The notes beneath the pieces are model-generated. The model saw only the letters and a program-made list of their open reading frames with translations. It was not told the DNA's origin and ran no database searches. This document shows, piece after piece, positions 6,512 to 14,878 of a DNA stretch of 29,238 nucleotides (positions are counted from its first letter, which is position 1; each line of letters begins with the position of its first letter). The position numbers and the translations under genes were made by a program. The DNA lies in IMG/VR virus record IMGVR_UViG_3300044615_000290, positions 1-29,238 of that record; one strand, 5' to 3'. Source of the stretch: a virus.

Positions 6512-7510
6512 ATGCCACAAGATGAAACACAACCTGTGTCGCAGTCACAGGGGGAAGAAAGTTCTGCGGAACAAGTCGGTTTGCTCGATGAGTATTCGCT
6601 TAGTGCGATGATCAAAGACACGTTCCTATCCGACGAGGGACAAGCAAAAGCTCCCGCTCAAGAGGAGCAATCGGCAGAGGAGGAGGAAGAGCCGCAGGCT
6701 GAAGAAGCCGAAGCTGAAGAATCCGAATCTGAAACGCAGGAAGAATCGGAAGAAGAATCCGAAGAATCCAGCGACGATGTGTCCAAGGGCGTTCAAAAGC
6801 GAATCAACAAGTTAGTTGCCGCTAAGAAAGCTGCCCTTGCTGAAGCGCAAGCCTACAAGGAGAAACTCACGGAGCTTGAGAGCAAGCTCAGTCAGGCTCC
6901 AGCCCAGGTCGCAAAGCAGGAGAATATCTCTGATGCAGTTGCCAAGCTCACGAGTGTTGAGCAGGTGGATGCAGAGTGGAGAAAAGCTACTGAGGTGCTG
7001 ATGTGGTGCGAGGAGAATCCAGATGGCGGCGTTATTCAACTGCCTAGTGGCGAAGAAGCTGATGTGGATGAATCCCAAGTGCGGCAAATGAAGAAACTTG
7101 CGCTCCGGCGCAGGGAACTGGAGTTGCCAGCACGAAGACAATATCTGCTAGTTGAGCGAGAAGCTGACGCTCAGACGGTGAAGGAGTTCCCATGGTGGAA
7201 AGACCCTTCTACGAAAGAGTATCAGACCGCCCAGCAGGTGTTGAGGGACTTCCCAGAGATTCGGGCCAAAAGAGCAGACTACAAACACATCGCTGGGATT
7301 GTTGTTCTGGGACTCCAAGCATACCAAAACATGCATGGGAAACAGGCAGCAGCACCCAAGCCTATCAAGCGAGCACCAAGCCAACCCGCAATCAAGGCTG
7401 CGCCTATGGTTAAGGACAATGGCAAAAAGGTGTTTGATAGCTTCGCTAGAAACAACGGTGACTCAAAGCTGTTCTCTGACCTGCTCAAAGCCAAAGGTTT
7501 CGTAGATTAA
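6512..7510 (+). CDS. Capsid scaffold (assembly) protein
   Basis: The 332-residue protein has the profile of a phage scaffold, which guides capsid shell assembly and then leaves. A strongly acidic Glu/Ser-rich stretch (about 44-90) precedes a coiled-coil-like Lys/Glu/Ala helix (about 90-150) with KAALAEAQAYKEKLTELESK. The C-terminal tail is basic (residues about 270-332, KPIKRAPSQPAIK...), as expected for the part that binds the shell. Its place immediately before the major capsid gene is classic. It starts at ATG 6512 after a hairpin-rich spacer and has no Shine-Dalgarno sequence. Identification rests on composition and position rather than on a motif. Confidence 0.82.
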   Translation: MPQDETQPVSQSQGEESSAEQVGLLDEYSLSAMIKDTFLSDEGQAKAPAQEEQSAEEEEEPQAEEAEAEESESETQEESEEESEESSDDVSKGVQKRINKLVAAKKAALAEAQAYKEKLTELESKLSQAPAQVAKQENISDAVAKLTSVEQVDAEWRKATEVLMWCEENPDGGVIQLPSGEEADVDESQVRQMKKLALRRRELELPARRQYLLVEREADAQTVKEFPWWKDPSTKEYQTAQQVLRDFPEIRAKRADYKHIAGIVVLGLQAYQNMHGKQAAAPKPIKRAPSQPAIKAAPMVKDNGKKVFDSFARNNGDSKLFSDLLKAKGFVD

Positions 7511-7522
7511 CAACTCAATACT

Positions 7523-8617
7523 ATGCCTCTATTAACTGAACCCAACCTCTCCGGTCGCGGTAAACGCGAAGACCTCATGGACATGATTGCCTTGGTGGAT
7601 GCCAAGGACACGCCATTTACTTCAATGGCGCGTAAAGGCTCCAAGCCTGGCAACATGTACTTCCGCTGGCAAGCTGACCAGAACCCTGGCCCTACCATTG
7701 GTGGGGTTGTTGACGGGACTGATGTGAACAATGCAAATGCGAACTCCTACACGAACTTCGTGACTGGGTATCGCAAGGAACTCGCCAACTACGCGCAGAT
7801 TTTCCGGCAAGCTGTTCGTGTGTCCAAGCTCACGCAGGACATCGCAGACGTTGCAGGGATTCGCGACGAGTTGAGCGACAACATCGCCAAAGCCATCATC
7901 GCCATCAAGCGTTCGATGGAAGCGACGTTCACGTCCGACCAGCTTGGTCAGGCCGACAACGCTACGGTTCCTTACCTCACGGCAGGGATTCAAAGGTGGA
8001 TTGGAAACGCAACTGTTGGAAGCGGACTGCTGCCCCTAGACGCCAGCACGACTGCTCCGTCATTTGTGACCCCAGCAGGGTCGATTGTTTCTGGGTCGAA
8101 CGCTTCCGCTTTGACGGACGCAACGGTGCAAAACTTGCTGAAGTCGATCTACGACCAGACGGGCAAGTACAAGTCCTTCGACGCAATCGTTGGAACTGAC
8201 CTCAAGCGTGCATTCACGAGCTTGCTCGGCACGACGGCATTGACCACCACGATTGCCCCGAACACTGCTGCTGGCGCAACGAAGGTGCAGACCTTCCAGC
8301 GTGATGCTGCTGCTGACACGTTCATCCAGAGCGTTGACGTGTTCCAAGGGGACTTCGGGACGGTGCGCTTGCACCCAACTACGTTCATCGGGACTGTGAC
8401 CAGCGGCGGATCAAATACAACCACATACACCTCAATGCCAGCATATGGCTTGGTGCTCGACATGGACTTGATCGAAGTTCGCTACGGCGGGAATGTCGCC
8501 AACGTCACGGCATTGCCTGACTACGGTGCTGGCCCTGCTCGCCTGATTGAAGCAGTTGCTGGCCTTGTGGTCGGCAACCCGCTCGGACTTGGCAAGTTCA
8601 CCTACGCTGCGGCTTAA
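7523..8617 (+). CDS. Major capsid protein, SU10-family-like
   Basis: The 364-residue protein should form the icosahedral shell. Its N-terminal region, with GKREDLMDMIALVDAKDTPF, then a RWQADQNPGP segment, NYAQIFRQAVRVS and DNIAKAIIAIKRSMEATF, follows the pattern I associate with the SU10 major capsid family (HK97 fold). The rest, with repeated small-residue beta segments and FDAIVGTDLKRAF, fits the P and A domains. It lies 12 bases after the scaffold gene. The start ATG has no Shine-Dalgarno sequence (upstream ACAACTCAATACT), notable for what must be the most abundant phage protein. A structured spacer follows it. Confidence 0.9.
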   Translation: MPLLTEPNLSGRGKREDLMDMIALVDAKDTPFTSMARKGSKPGNMYFRWQADQNPGPTIGGVVDGTDVNNANANSYTNFVTGYRKELANYAQIFRQAVRVSKLTQDIADVAGIRDELSDNIAKAIIAIKRSMEATFTSDQLGQADNATVPYLTAGIQRWIGNATVGSGLLPLDASTTAPSFVTPAGSIVSGSNASALTDATVQNLLKSIYDQTGKYKSFDAIVGTDLKRAFTSLLGTTALTTTIAPNTAAGATKVQTFQRDAAADTFIQSVDVFQGDFGTVRLHPTTFIGTVTSGGSNTTTYTSMPAYGLVLDMDLIEVRYGGNVANVTALPDYGAGPARLIEAVAGLVVGNPLGLGKFTYAAA

Positions 8618-8661
8618 TCGCCATCCGCGACACCTGCGTGGCTTGACTGAGGTTGAGCTAA

Positions 8662-8693
8662 AAGTGGTGCGACACTCTGGAGAGACAGAGACA
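8662..8693 (+). repeat. Hairpin motif copy 1
   Basis: AAGTGGTGCGACA is followed by CTCTG-GAGAGA-CAGAG and ACA. Upstream is GTGGCTTGACTGAGG. The flank and loop are identical to copy 2, while the stem bases differ. Confidence 0.65.
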
Positions 8694-8761
8694 ATAGCGC
8701 CAAGCGACACCTGTGGTTCCAAATGGAGCCAAACGCTTCCAACACTATGTGGCTGGTTGAC

Positions 8762-8793
8762 AAGTGGTGCGACAGCTCGGAGAGACGAGCACA
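8762..8793 (+). repeat. Hairpin motif copy 2
   Basis: AAGTGGTGCGACA is followed by GCTCG-GAGAGA-CGAGC and ACA. Upstream is GTGGCTGGTTGAC. It ends 7 bases before the preferred start codon of the next gene (ATG 8801), so folding here could affect translation start. Confidence 0.65.
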
Positions 8794-8800
8794 TTTTCTT

Positions 8801-9112
8801 ATGATACACATTCCAGAAGAGTTCCGTGAGCGAGCACATGGCATGATGGATGCAAAGTGGCAGAAGTCCCGCATCGACGCAAAGAAAGCTGCTGAAGAAC
8901 TCGGCAAGCTCAACTCACAGGAGCACAAGTCCGTTGAAGGCATTGGCGAACTTACAGCCCGTATCCCTGGGGTTGCCTTCCATTTCTGGGGACAAAAGCT
9001 GGGCTACGATTGCTGGAAAGACCAAGAATTTTTGCGAGAGTTTTTGCGCGACAATCCCGAATGCAGAGTGAATAGTAAAGGGACGAAGTTGCAGGTAGGA
9101 TTCGGAAACTAA
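8801..9112 (+). CDS. Small unrecognised protein between capsid and tail adaptor
   Basis: The preferred start is ATG 8801, giving 103 residues (MIHIPEEFRERAHGMMDAKW...). An in-frame ATG at 8723 would add 26 residues, but those are encoded by the second copy of the hairpin motif and look unlike protein (MEPNASNTMW...). The product has a charged, helical N-terminal half with KKAAEELGKL and a C-terminal half with FHFWGQKLGYDCWKD, FLREFLRDNPECRV and a short basic-hydrophobic end. I do not know the family. Its place between the capsid and tail-adaptor genes suggests a head-completion or accessory virion role, but nothing shows it. The stop overlaps the next ATG by one base (TAATG). Confidence 0.7.
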   Translation: MIHIPEEFRERAHGMMDAKWQKSRIDAKKAAEELGKLNSQEHKSVEGIGELTARIPGVAFHFWGQKLGYDCWKDQEFLREFLRDNPECRVNSKGTKLQVGFGN

Positions 9113-10293
9113 TGAAAACTGTCCCGTATAGCGACATCTTGAACGCAACCCTGCAACTCGCTGGGGTTGACAGGGTAAGCCTGAGCAACAAGACGTTCGC
9201 AACCTTTCGGGACTTTTTTAGCAAGCGGATTGCAGAAGCGTGGAACAGAGAACGCTGGCCAGACTTCGTCCAGTATATCACAAGATACCCAGGACTCCAG
9301 ATGTACTCGCTGGACTATGCTCCAGCTACAGGCACACTGACCCTGCGCTTCTCTAGCGACGAGAGCAGTCCGTACTACGAGGACACCACGTTCACAAGCT
9401 ACAGCGTTGGCGGGTCTGTTTCTGTGCAGATTCCAAAGGGAGTGCTCACGCTCACGCCAAATGATGCGGATGTAAGCCAAGCCTGCACCATCTCAGCAGG
9501 GCCAACAACGGTGACATCCAACGGGATGACGTGCATCCAGATTGTGGCGCAAGCTGACGAGCTTATCAACTCGGCATCCACGGCAACGGAGACGGTCGTT
9601 ATCACGGCAAGCCAGTTTCAGCGGTATCCGTACAACAACTACATCGGCTCTTGCTTACACACCAAGAACGGAACTGACGGAGCGCAAATCCTGCCAATTA
9701 ACCGTATCAAGCTGCCAGAGGACGCGGACACAGTGCAGGGGGTGTACTCACGCGATCCACGTACGACGACACGGACGCAAGAGGTGGCATTCATTTTGGA
9801 GGATAGCGGCGTGGCATCCGGCTATGTCGCAGCTTCCGAACAGAAGTTCCTCATCACGCAGAACACGGATAGCGTGTGCATCGAGTACTCCATCGAGAAT
9901 CCAGTTGTATGGGGAGACGTGTATAACTCCTCAACGAACTATCTCGCCGGAGCACAGTTCTTCTACTTCCGCTTTCACGAACCATCCGCTAACCATTTAG
10001 TTCCACCGAACGACCGTCAGATGAAAGGGGACTTCTATTCCCCAATCACAACGGCAGCTAGCGGACAGTCTCCATACACAGCTCCGCAAAACTACAAGCT
10101 CATCCCTATCCCTGACTTGTTCAAAGACTTCCTTATTAACGCCATGCACTCCGACTGGCTGAAATCAGAAGGACAGTTTGAAGCAGCTATGGCTGCGGAG
10201 CAAATGGCAGAGAAGGGGATGCAGGACGCTATTGACAAGGTGCTGCGCCAAGAGGGACAAGTGCAGCGGATGAACATGCAATACACCTACTAG
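9112..10293 (+). CDS. Tail adaptor / tubular protein A (T7 gp11-like)
   Basis: The 393-residue protein begins YSDILNATLQLAGVDRVSLS, then FATFRDFFSKRIAEAWNRERWPDF. This helical opening is typical of podovirus head-tail adaptors that form a ring under the portal. The middle is beta-rich, and the C-terminus returns to a helical segment (FLINAMHSDWLKSEGQFEAA and onward to about residue 385), as expected for the parts contacting portal and neighbouring subunits. It lies downstream of the capsid gene and upstream of fibre genes; the nozzle partner is at 15894. Start ATG 9112 overlaps the preceding stop. Only weak purine-rich sequence precedes it. Assignment is by overall pattern and position. Confidence 0.8.
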   Translation: MKTVPYSDILNATLQLAGVDRVSLSNKTFATFRDFFSKRIAEAWNRERWPDFVQYITRYPGLQMYSLDYAPATGTLTLRFSSDESSPYYEDTTFTSYSVGGSVSVQIPKGVLTLTPNDADVSQACTISAGPTTVTSNGMTCIQIVAQADELINSASTATETVVITASQFQRYPYNNYIGSCLHTKNGTDGAQILPINRIKLPEDADTVQGVYSRDPRTTTRTQEVAFILEDSGVASGYVAASEQKFLITQNTDSVCIEYSIENPVVWGDVYNSSTNYLAGAQFFYFRFHEPSANHLVPPNDRQMKGDFYSPITTAASGQSPYTAPQNYKLIPIPDLFKDFLINAMHSDWLKSEGQFEAAMAAEQMAEKGMQDAIDKVLRQEGQVQRMNMQYTY

Positions 10294-10295
10294 TT

Positions 10296-11312
10296 ATGCC
10301 GGACGTAAAAATTTCCAATCTGCCATCTACAGAATCAGTTTCAGATTCGGATGTATTCATAGTAAACCAAGGCAGTCCGGCTGTAACAAAAAAGACAACA
10401 TACGGCGTACTGGTTCCTTCAATAGGAACAAATACAGGAACATTCGGCTCAAGCTCATCTGTGCCGCAAGTTACCGTTGACATAAAGGGCCGCGTGACAT
10501 CCGCGCAAGCAATCCCAATCAACGCATCAGACATCTCTACTGGAACACTGCCTGTAAGTCGCGGAGGAACAGGAGCTAGCACGCAACAAGGTGCGCTAAA
10601 CGCCATAGCTGCATCAACAGCTTCTGGTCAATACCTGCGAGGCAACGGCACGAATGTCACGATGTCTGCAATCCAAGCATCGGATGTCCCGACGCTCAAT
10701 CAGAACACGACTGGCACGGCAAGCAACGTCACGGGTGTAGTGGCTGTAGCCAATGGCGGCACAGGAGCAACCACACTGGCATCCGGCTATCTCAAGGGGA
10801 ATGGCGCATCGGCAGTCACGACATCCGCAACGGTTCCGGCAGCAGATGTAACAGGGGTTCTAGCAGCATCGAATATCCCAGCTCTCACAGGGGATGTGAC
10901 AACCACAGCCGGATCAACGGCAACAACGCTGGCAAACACGGCGGTTACAGCAGGGACATACGGCTCATCCAGCCAAGTGGGGCAATTCACGGTAGACACA
11001 AAGGGGAGGATTACCGCAGCCTCGCAAACGGCAATATCTGCATCTGCAATTGGCGCAGTTAGAGCATATCAGGGATTTACGAATACTCCATGGACTGCAA
11101 ATGCAGGAACAGGGCCAACAGCGTTTAACATTACAGTTGCAGGAGCAACTGTAGGCATGCCTGCTTTATTGTCATTTAGCTCCGTGTTGCCTGGAGGGCT
11201 TGTGTTCTCCGCGCATGTTAGCGCAGCAAACACAGTTCGCGCTTCCATATATAACGGAGGCGGGGTTAATCAGACATTTTCTGGCACGACATTCGCAACT
11301 GTGTTCTACTAA
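10296..11312 (+). CDS. Tail fibre-like protein with repeat modules
   Basis: The 338-residue protein starts MPDVKISNLPSTESVSDSDVFI, an N-terminus common in phage fibres. It continues with low-complexity beta-repeat sequence rich in Gly, Thr, Ser, Ala and Asn. Two internal copies of a GTFGSSSSVPQVTVDIKGR-type unit (near 47-65 and 220-238) and several GGTGA/TVTGVVA units are visible. Residues 111-147 match residues 513-549 of the long fibre (11533-14427) at 33 of 37 positions, so the genes share ancestry. The C-terminal about 90 residues differ and may be the receptor or trimerisation end. No Shine-Dalgarno sequence precedes the start. Confidence 0.8.
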   Translation: MPDVKISNLPSTESVSDSDVFIVNQGSPAVTKKTTYGVLVPSIGTNTGTFGSSSSVPQVTVDIKGRVTSAQAIPINASDISTGTLPVSRGGTGASTQQGALNAIAASTASGQYLRGNGTNVTMSAIQASDVPTLNQNTTGTASNVTGVVAVANGGTGATTLASGYLKGNGASAVTTSATVPAADVTGVLAASNIPALTGDVTTTAGSTATTLANTAVTAGTYGSSSQVGQFTVDTKGRITAASQTAISASAIGAVRAYQGFTNTPWTANAGTGPTAFNITVAGATVGMPALLSFSSVLPGGLVFSAHVSAANTVRASIYNGGGVNQTFSGTTFATVFY

Positions 11313-11530
11313 TGGCTAAGATTACAAAGTTCATCCGCAAGCGGAACGTAAATCCCGCATTGACGCAGAACAAGACCTTTGCAAGAGTGCAGGTCGCTGG
11401 AGACAGTCTGACTTTCCGCTTCAAGAAAGTCGCTTCCGCAGCCCCTCCTCCTAGCGGATTTACATACCTACAGCCAGACGGTTTTAACTACTTTCAACCA
11501 GACGGGGAATCCCTTTACATCCAGCCGTAA
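11312..11530 (+). CDS. Small fibre-associated protein with a QPDG repeat
   Basis: The 72-residue product has a basic first half (MAKITKFIRKRNVNPAL...) and a C-terminal tail with two repeats, YLQPDGF and YFQPDGE, ending SLYIQP. It lies between two fibre genes, with its ATG on the previous stop (TAATG). The repeating aromatic-QPDG pattern suggests a short beta repeat that might dock on a fibre or baseplate. No catalytic motif, signal peptide or membrane segment is present. I do not recognise a named family. Confidence 0.65.
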   Translation: MAKITKFIRKRNVNPALTQNKTFARVQVAGDSLTFRFKKVASAAPPPSGFTYLQPDGFNYFQPDGESLYIQP

Positions 11531-11532
11531 CC

Positions 11533-14427
11533 ATGCCCAACTACAACGTTACAAACAACATCGACACGCTGCTCCGCTCAACGAGCAACGCTGCTGCCAG
11601 AACGAGCCTGGAGCTAGGTGACGCCGCAACCAAGAACACGGGAACGACCGCAGGAACCGTTGCCGCAGGGAACGACTCGCGCATCACGGGAGCATTGCAG
11701 ACTTCTGGCGGCACGATGACTGGCAAACTCACTGCTGCTGCTGACAATACGATTGCAAAACTGAGCGTTGGATCAAGAACTGTGGGCAGTTCGCCAACTA
11801 CACTTTCAGATGGCGATATATGGATTTCAAACCAAGGTGCTCTCAGCTATCGAGACTCAACAGGGCCAACTTCCCGTGCAGTTGCAGCTACATCCCTATC
11901 AAACACCTTTAACCAACCGCAGACAATCGGCGTTGGAGCGGGGACTGCATTGACGGTAAACAACAGTGGAACAGGCACGGCAGCATCAATCGCGAACACC
12001 GCTACGGCGACAAGCGATGCCGTTGTCATCACAAACCTCGGCTCTGGAAACAGCTTGGTTGTCAACGACGAGACAACACCGGATAGCACTCGGTTTGCTG
12101 TGGCGAACAATGGGCGCGTTGGCATCGGGGTGACTCCAGACGCATCAGTTGCGTTGTCGGTGGATACTACGGGGATTAAATTTGGAGACGGCACGATTCA
12201 AACGACCGCAGGACTTACTGGAACCGTGCAGGAGGCAAACGGCGGCACAGGGGAAACCACCTACACGAACGGCCAGCTTCTTATCGGGAACGCTGCTGGT
12301 GGGCTCACGAAAGCCACATTGACCGCAGGAACGAACGTAACCATTACGAACGGGGATGGAGCCATCACAATCAATGCAACAGGCGGTGGTGGTGGAGGTG
12401 GAACAGTCACCAGCGTCACAGCAGGCACAGGGCTAACAGGCGGCACAATCACAAGCACTGGAACAATCGCAGCGGATTTTGGAGCGACCACAGGCAAGGT
12501 GACTGAGGGCGGCACGACGGTGCTGAAGGCGGGGGACACGATGACGGGGAAGCTCACACTCCCTGCGGCTACAACCACGTCCGCCCCATTGAATGTGGGC
12601 TCTAGCGGCGTTCAGCCAACTTCTCCAGCAGTTGGAGATGTTTGGATTCGCAACAACCTGCTTCAGTATAGGGGGAGCAGCATCACCGTAAACTCTGTTG
12701 CCGCTACAGCAGAACCAAACACGTTTAGTGCTAGGCAAGCTATCAATGCTACCGACACTCTCCCAGCCTTGCGTGTCACTCAGCTTGGCACAGGCGAAGC
12801 CCTGCGAGTGGAAGATGAGGCGAACCCAGACGCAACCGCATTTGTTGTAGCAAACAACGGACGTGTTGGCGTTGGTGTTACGCCAGACGCAGCGGTTGCC
12901 TTGTCCGTGGACACGAGCGGCATCAAGTTCGGAGACAACACAACCCAAACCACTGCGTTTACAGGCACGGCATCCAACGTCACTGGGACGGTTGCCATTG
13001 CAAACGGAGGTACAGGTCAGACGGATAGGCAGGCAGCAATCGACGCTTTGGCTGGAGCAACCACGTCAGGACAGTACCTCAGAGGAAATGGAACTGATGT
13101 CGTTATGTCGGCTATCCAAGCCGCAGATGTTCCTACGCTGAACCAGAATACAACAGGGACAGCAGCAAACGTAACAGGTACGGTTGCCATTGCAAACGGC
13201 GGCACGGGGCAGACCACACCAAATGCAGCAGTAAACGCTCTGCTTCCATCACAGAGTGGCAACAGCGGCAAGGTTCTCTCTACGGACGGCACGAATACAT
13301 CGTGGATTACGTCAGGAGGCGTAGGCACGGTTACGAGCGTTGATGTCTCTGGAGGAACGACTGGGCTAACCACATCTGGTGGCCCTGTGACTGGTTCTGG
13401 CACGATTACCATTACTGGGACGTTGGCTCTTGCAAACGGAGGGACAGGCGCAACAACTCAACCAGGCGCAGCCAATGCGGTGCTGCCATCACAAGCGAGC
13501 AATAGCGGCAAGTTCCTCACGACGGACGGGTCGAATGTATCATGGGCTACGACAGGCGGTGGAGGTGGCTCAACAACACAGGTAGCCAGATATTTAACAA
13601 CGCAGAACGTGTCGGTTCCGGCAGGTGCTAAAAAGCTAGACGTATTTTGCGTTGGAGGAGGAGGGGGCGGTGGGGGTGCGTCAGGCAGCAATGGGGCATT
13701 AGCAAATCGCGGCGGCGGGGCAGGAGGAGGCGCAGGTGGATTCTCTACTGCATCATTCGACGCAACGGCTCTTCCAGCATCTATACAGGTTGTTATTGGC
13801 GCAGCGGGAGCCGCTGGAACAGGTGGGGTTGGACTGAACGACGGCACGGCAGGAGGATCGGCTGGAAGGTCAGGGGTTACAACTGTTGGAGCTGATATAG
13901 CGACATTCCCATCTTTAATTTGTGCATTTGGAGGAAATGGCGGTGGAGCAGGACTTACAAATGGATCAGGAGGGTCAACTGGCAATGCAGCGACATCAGC
14001 ACTTTTTCCAGGAACAAACGGAGGAAGTGGTGGGAGTAGCGGTGGAGTAGGTTCTGCAGGGTCAAATCAAAATGCAACCGCTGGAGTTAGAGGGCCAACA
14101 GGAGGCGGTGGGGGAGGAGCAATATCAACAACTACATTTGCAAATGGAGGCACTGGAGGAAATCTTGTGCTGCAAAGTTTTGGAGGGGGCGGCACGGCAG
14201 GAACAACAAATGGCGCAAGCGGTGGAAACGGATGGACTGCGCTTTATGATGGGCAAACAACAGCAGGAGGTGGAGGTGGTGCGGGATCAACCACGGGAAC
14301 GGGAGGAACAGGTGGAGCAGGTGGGTTCCCTGGCGGTGGTGGTGGAGGAGGCGGGGCTGGGATTAACAACGGAGGGAATGGAGGAGCAGGTGGCGCGGGT
14401 ATTGTCGTATTAACTTGGTATTTCTAA
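11533..14427 (+). CDS. Long tail fibre with glycine-rich C-terminal tip
   Basis: The 964-residue protein is made almost wholly of repetitive fibre sequence. A diverged tandem module covers about 59-224 and again about 334-473, each running from TMTGKL to IKFGDxTxQTT. A VANNGRVGxGVTPDAxVALS segment is nearly identical in both. TGTVAIANGGTGQT units follow (about 480-570). From about 690 the chain changes to an adhesin-like end: a VPAGAKKLDVFCVG strand, then long glycine tracts, ending GAGIVVLTWYF. Glycine-rich tips of this sort occur in phage adhesins (T4-type gp38 and others) and probably contact host receptors. Its start lacks a Shine-Dalgarno sequence. The C-terminal DNA is biased by GGN codons. 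Confidence 0.88.
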   Translation: MPNYNVTNNIDTLLRSTSNAAARTSLELGDAATKNTGTTAGTVAAGNDSRITGALQTSGGTMTGKLTAAADNTIAKLSVGSRTVGSSPTTLSDGDIWISNQGALSYRDSTGPTSRAVAATSLSNTFNQPQTIGVGAGTALTVNNSGTGTAASIANTATATSDAVVITNLGSGNSLVVNDETTPDSTRFAVANNGRVGIGVTPDASVALSVDTTGIKFGDGTIQTTAGLTGTVQEANGGTGETTYTNGQLLIGNAAGGLTKATLTAGTNVTITNGDGAITINATGGGGGGGTVTSVTAGTGLTGGTITSTGTIAADFGATTGKVTEGGTTVLKAGDTMTGKLTLPAATTTSAPLNVGSSGVQPTSPAVGDVWIRNNLLQYRGSSITVNSVAATAEPNTFSARQAINATDTLPALRVTQLGTGEALRVEDEANPDATAFVVANNGRVGVGVTPDAAVALSVDTSGIKFGDNTTQTTAFTGTASNVTGTVAIANGGTGQTDRQAAIDALAGATTSGQYLRGNGTDVVMSAIQAADVPTLNQNTTGTAANVTGTVAIANGGTGQTTPNAAVNALLPSQSGNSGKVLSTDGTNTSWITSGGVGTVTSVDVSGGTTGLTTSGGPVTGSGTITITGTLALANGGTGATTQPGAANAVLPSQASNSGKFLTTDGSNVSWATTGGGGGSTTQVARYLTTQNVSVPAGAKKLDVFCVGGGGGGGGASGSNGALANRGGGAGGGAGGFSTASFDATALPASIQVVIGAAGAAGTGGVGLNDGTAGGSAGRSGVTTVGADIATFPSLICAFGGNGGGAGLTNGSGGSTGNAATSALFPGTNGGSGGSSGGVGSAGSNQNATAGVRGPTGGGGGGAISTTTFANGGTGGNLVLQSFGGGGTAGTTNGASGGNGWTALYDGQTTAGGGGGAGSTTGTGGTGGAGGFPGGGGGGGGAGINNGGNGGAGGAGIVVLTWYF

Positions 14428-14430
14428 CAT

Positions 14431-14616
14431 ATGAGCGCAGCATCTTATCTTTGGATTGACCAAAACGGAGTTGTAACCAACATAGTCATGTTTGACCCAT
14501 CAAACGAGCTTACGCTTCCAGCAGGGCATGAGCTAGTTCTCTGCACGGGCCAAGCCGACATTGGCTGGATTCGCAACGAAGACGGGAGTTTCACTCCTCC
14601 TCCTCAAGATGCCTAA
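14431..14616 (+). CDS. Small tail-fibre-associated protein
   Basis: This 61-residue protein reads WIDQNGVVTNIVMFDPSN, then LPAGHELVLCTGQADIGW and NEDGSFTPPP. The pattern NGxVxNIVxxD plus a terminal IGW-x-x-x-DGxFxPP is common in small proteins encoded just after phage fibre genes, often labelled tail-fibre assembly or accessory proteins. It follows the long fibre by 3 bases, supporting a role with that fibre. Its last bases overlap the next gene. No Shine-Dalgarno sequence is present. Confidence 0.7.
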   Translation: MSAASYLWIDQNGVVTNIVMFDPSNELTLPAGHELVLCTGQADIGWIRNEDGSFTPPPQDA

Positions 14617-14869
14617 ATCCGTATCACTCTCCGTAGGGCGCGGCGAAAAGCTCCCAGCATCGAAAGGTGCAGGGCTCACAGCCAAGGGTCGCGCCAAATA
14701 CAACGCAGCCACAGGCTCCAAGCTCAAGCCTCCAGCTCCTAGCCCCAAGACCAAGGCAGATGCAGGCCGGAAAGCCTCCTTCTGCGCGAGGATGAAGGGC
14801 GTGGTCGCCAAGGCCAAAGGGCCAGCAGAACGCGCCAAAGCAAGCCTTCGCAGGTGGAAATGCAGCTAG
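14609..14869 (+). CDS. Small basic protein with a terminal RRWKC motif (DUF6321-like)
   Basis: The proper start is ATG 14609 (86 residues); an upstream non-ATG extension would overlap the previous gene. The protein is strongly basic: SLSVGRGEKLPASKGAGLTA, KGRAKYNAATGSKLKPPAP, then KASFCARMKGVV and the terminal ASLRRWKCS. The combination LTAKGRAKYNxATGS, SFCARM and a RRWKC end is one I have seen in many small phage-encoded basic proteins of unknown function (DUF6321-like, from memory). Two cysteines (in FCARM and WKC) are conserved features. A role in DNA binding or packaging is plausible from charge alone. It overlaps the preceding stop by 8 bases. Confidence 0.75.
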   Translation: MPKSVSLSVGRGEKLPASKGAGLTAKGRAKYNAATGSKLKPPAPSPKTKADAGRKASFCARMKGVVAKAKGPAERAKASLRRWKCS

Positions 14870-14878
14870 AACACGATT

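Larger units (their letters stand above)
8618..8800 (+). ncRNA. Candidate structured RNA: two copies of a covarying hairpin motif
   Basis: The 183-base spacer after the capsid gene holds two copies of one arrangement. Each begins with GCGACACCTG (8627 and 8704) and later has AAGTGGTGCGACA (8662 and 8762, exactly 100 bases apart). A 5-bp stem with the identical loop GAGAGA follows, then ACA. The stems differ but stay paired: CTCTG/CAGAG in copy 1 and GCTCG/CGAGC in copy 2, so several positions change in a compensatory way. CACC (8631, 8708) can also pair with GGTG (8666, 8766) in each copy. Conserved loop and flanks with covarying stem suggest selected RNA structure, perhaps a tandem cis-regulator of the next gene or a processed capsid-mRNA 3' end. 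I recognise no Rfam class. Confidence 0.45.

Noticed and set aside
8650-8670. GAGCTAAAAG resembling the 3' part of a SAM-II riboswitch
   Set aside because: The upstream conserved SAM-II elements are missing, and the second copy of the motif lacks the similarity.
8723-8800. N-terminal 26-codon extension of the small gene after the capsid
   Set aside because: It overlaps the second hairpin copy and gives an atypical peptide. ATG 8801 is the better start.
13458-13985. Proline-rich minus-strand frame in the fibre gene
   Set aside because: Proline codons arise as the complement of glycine codons in the fibre tip. No start context or homology supports it.
11533-14427. Repeats in the fibre gene as a CRISPR-like array
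   Set aside because: Repeats are protein-level modules in one reading frame with diverged DNA, not identical spaced direct repeats.
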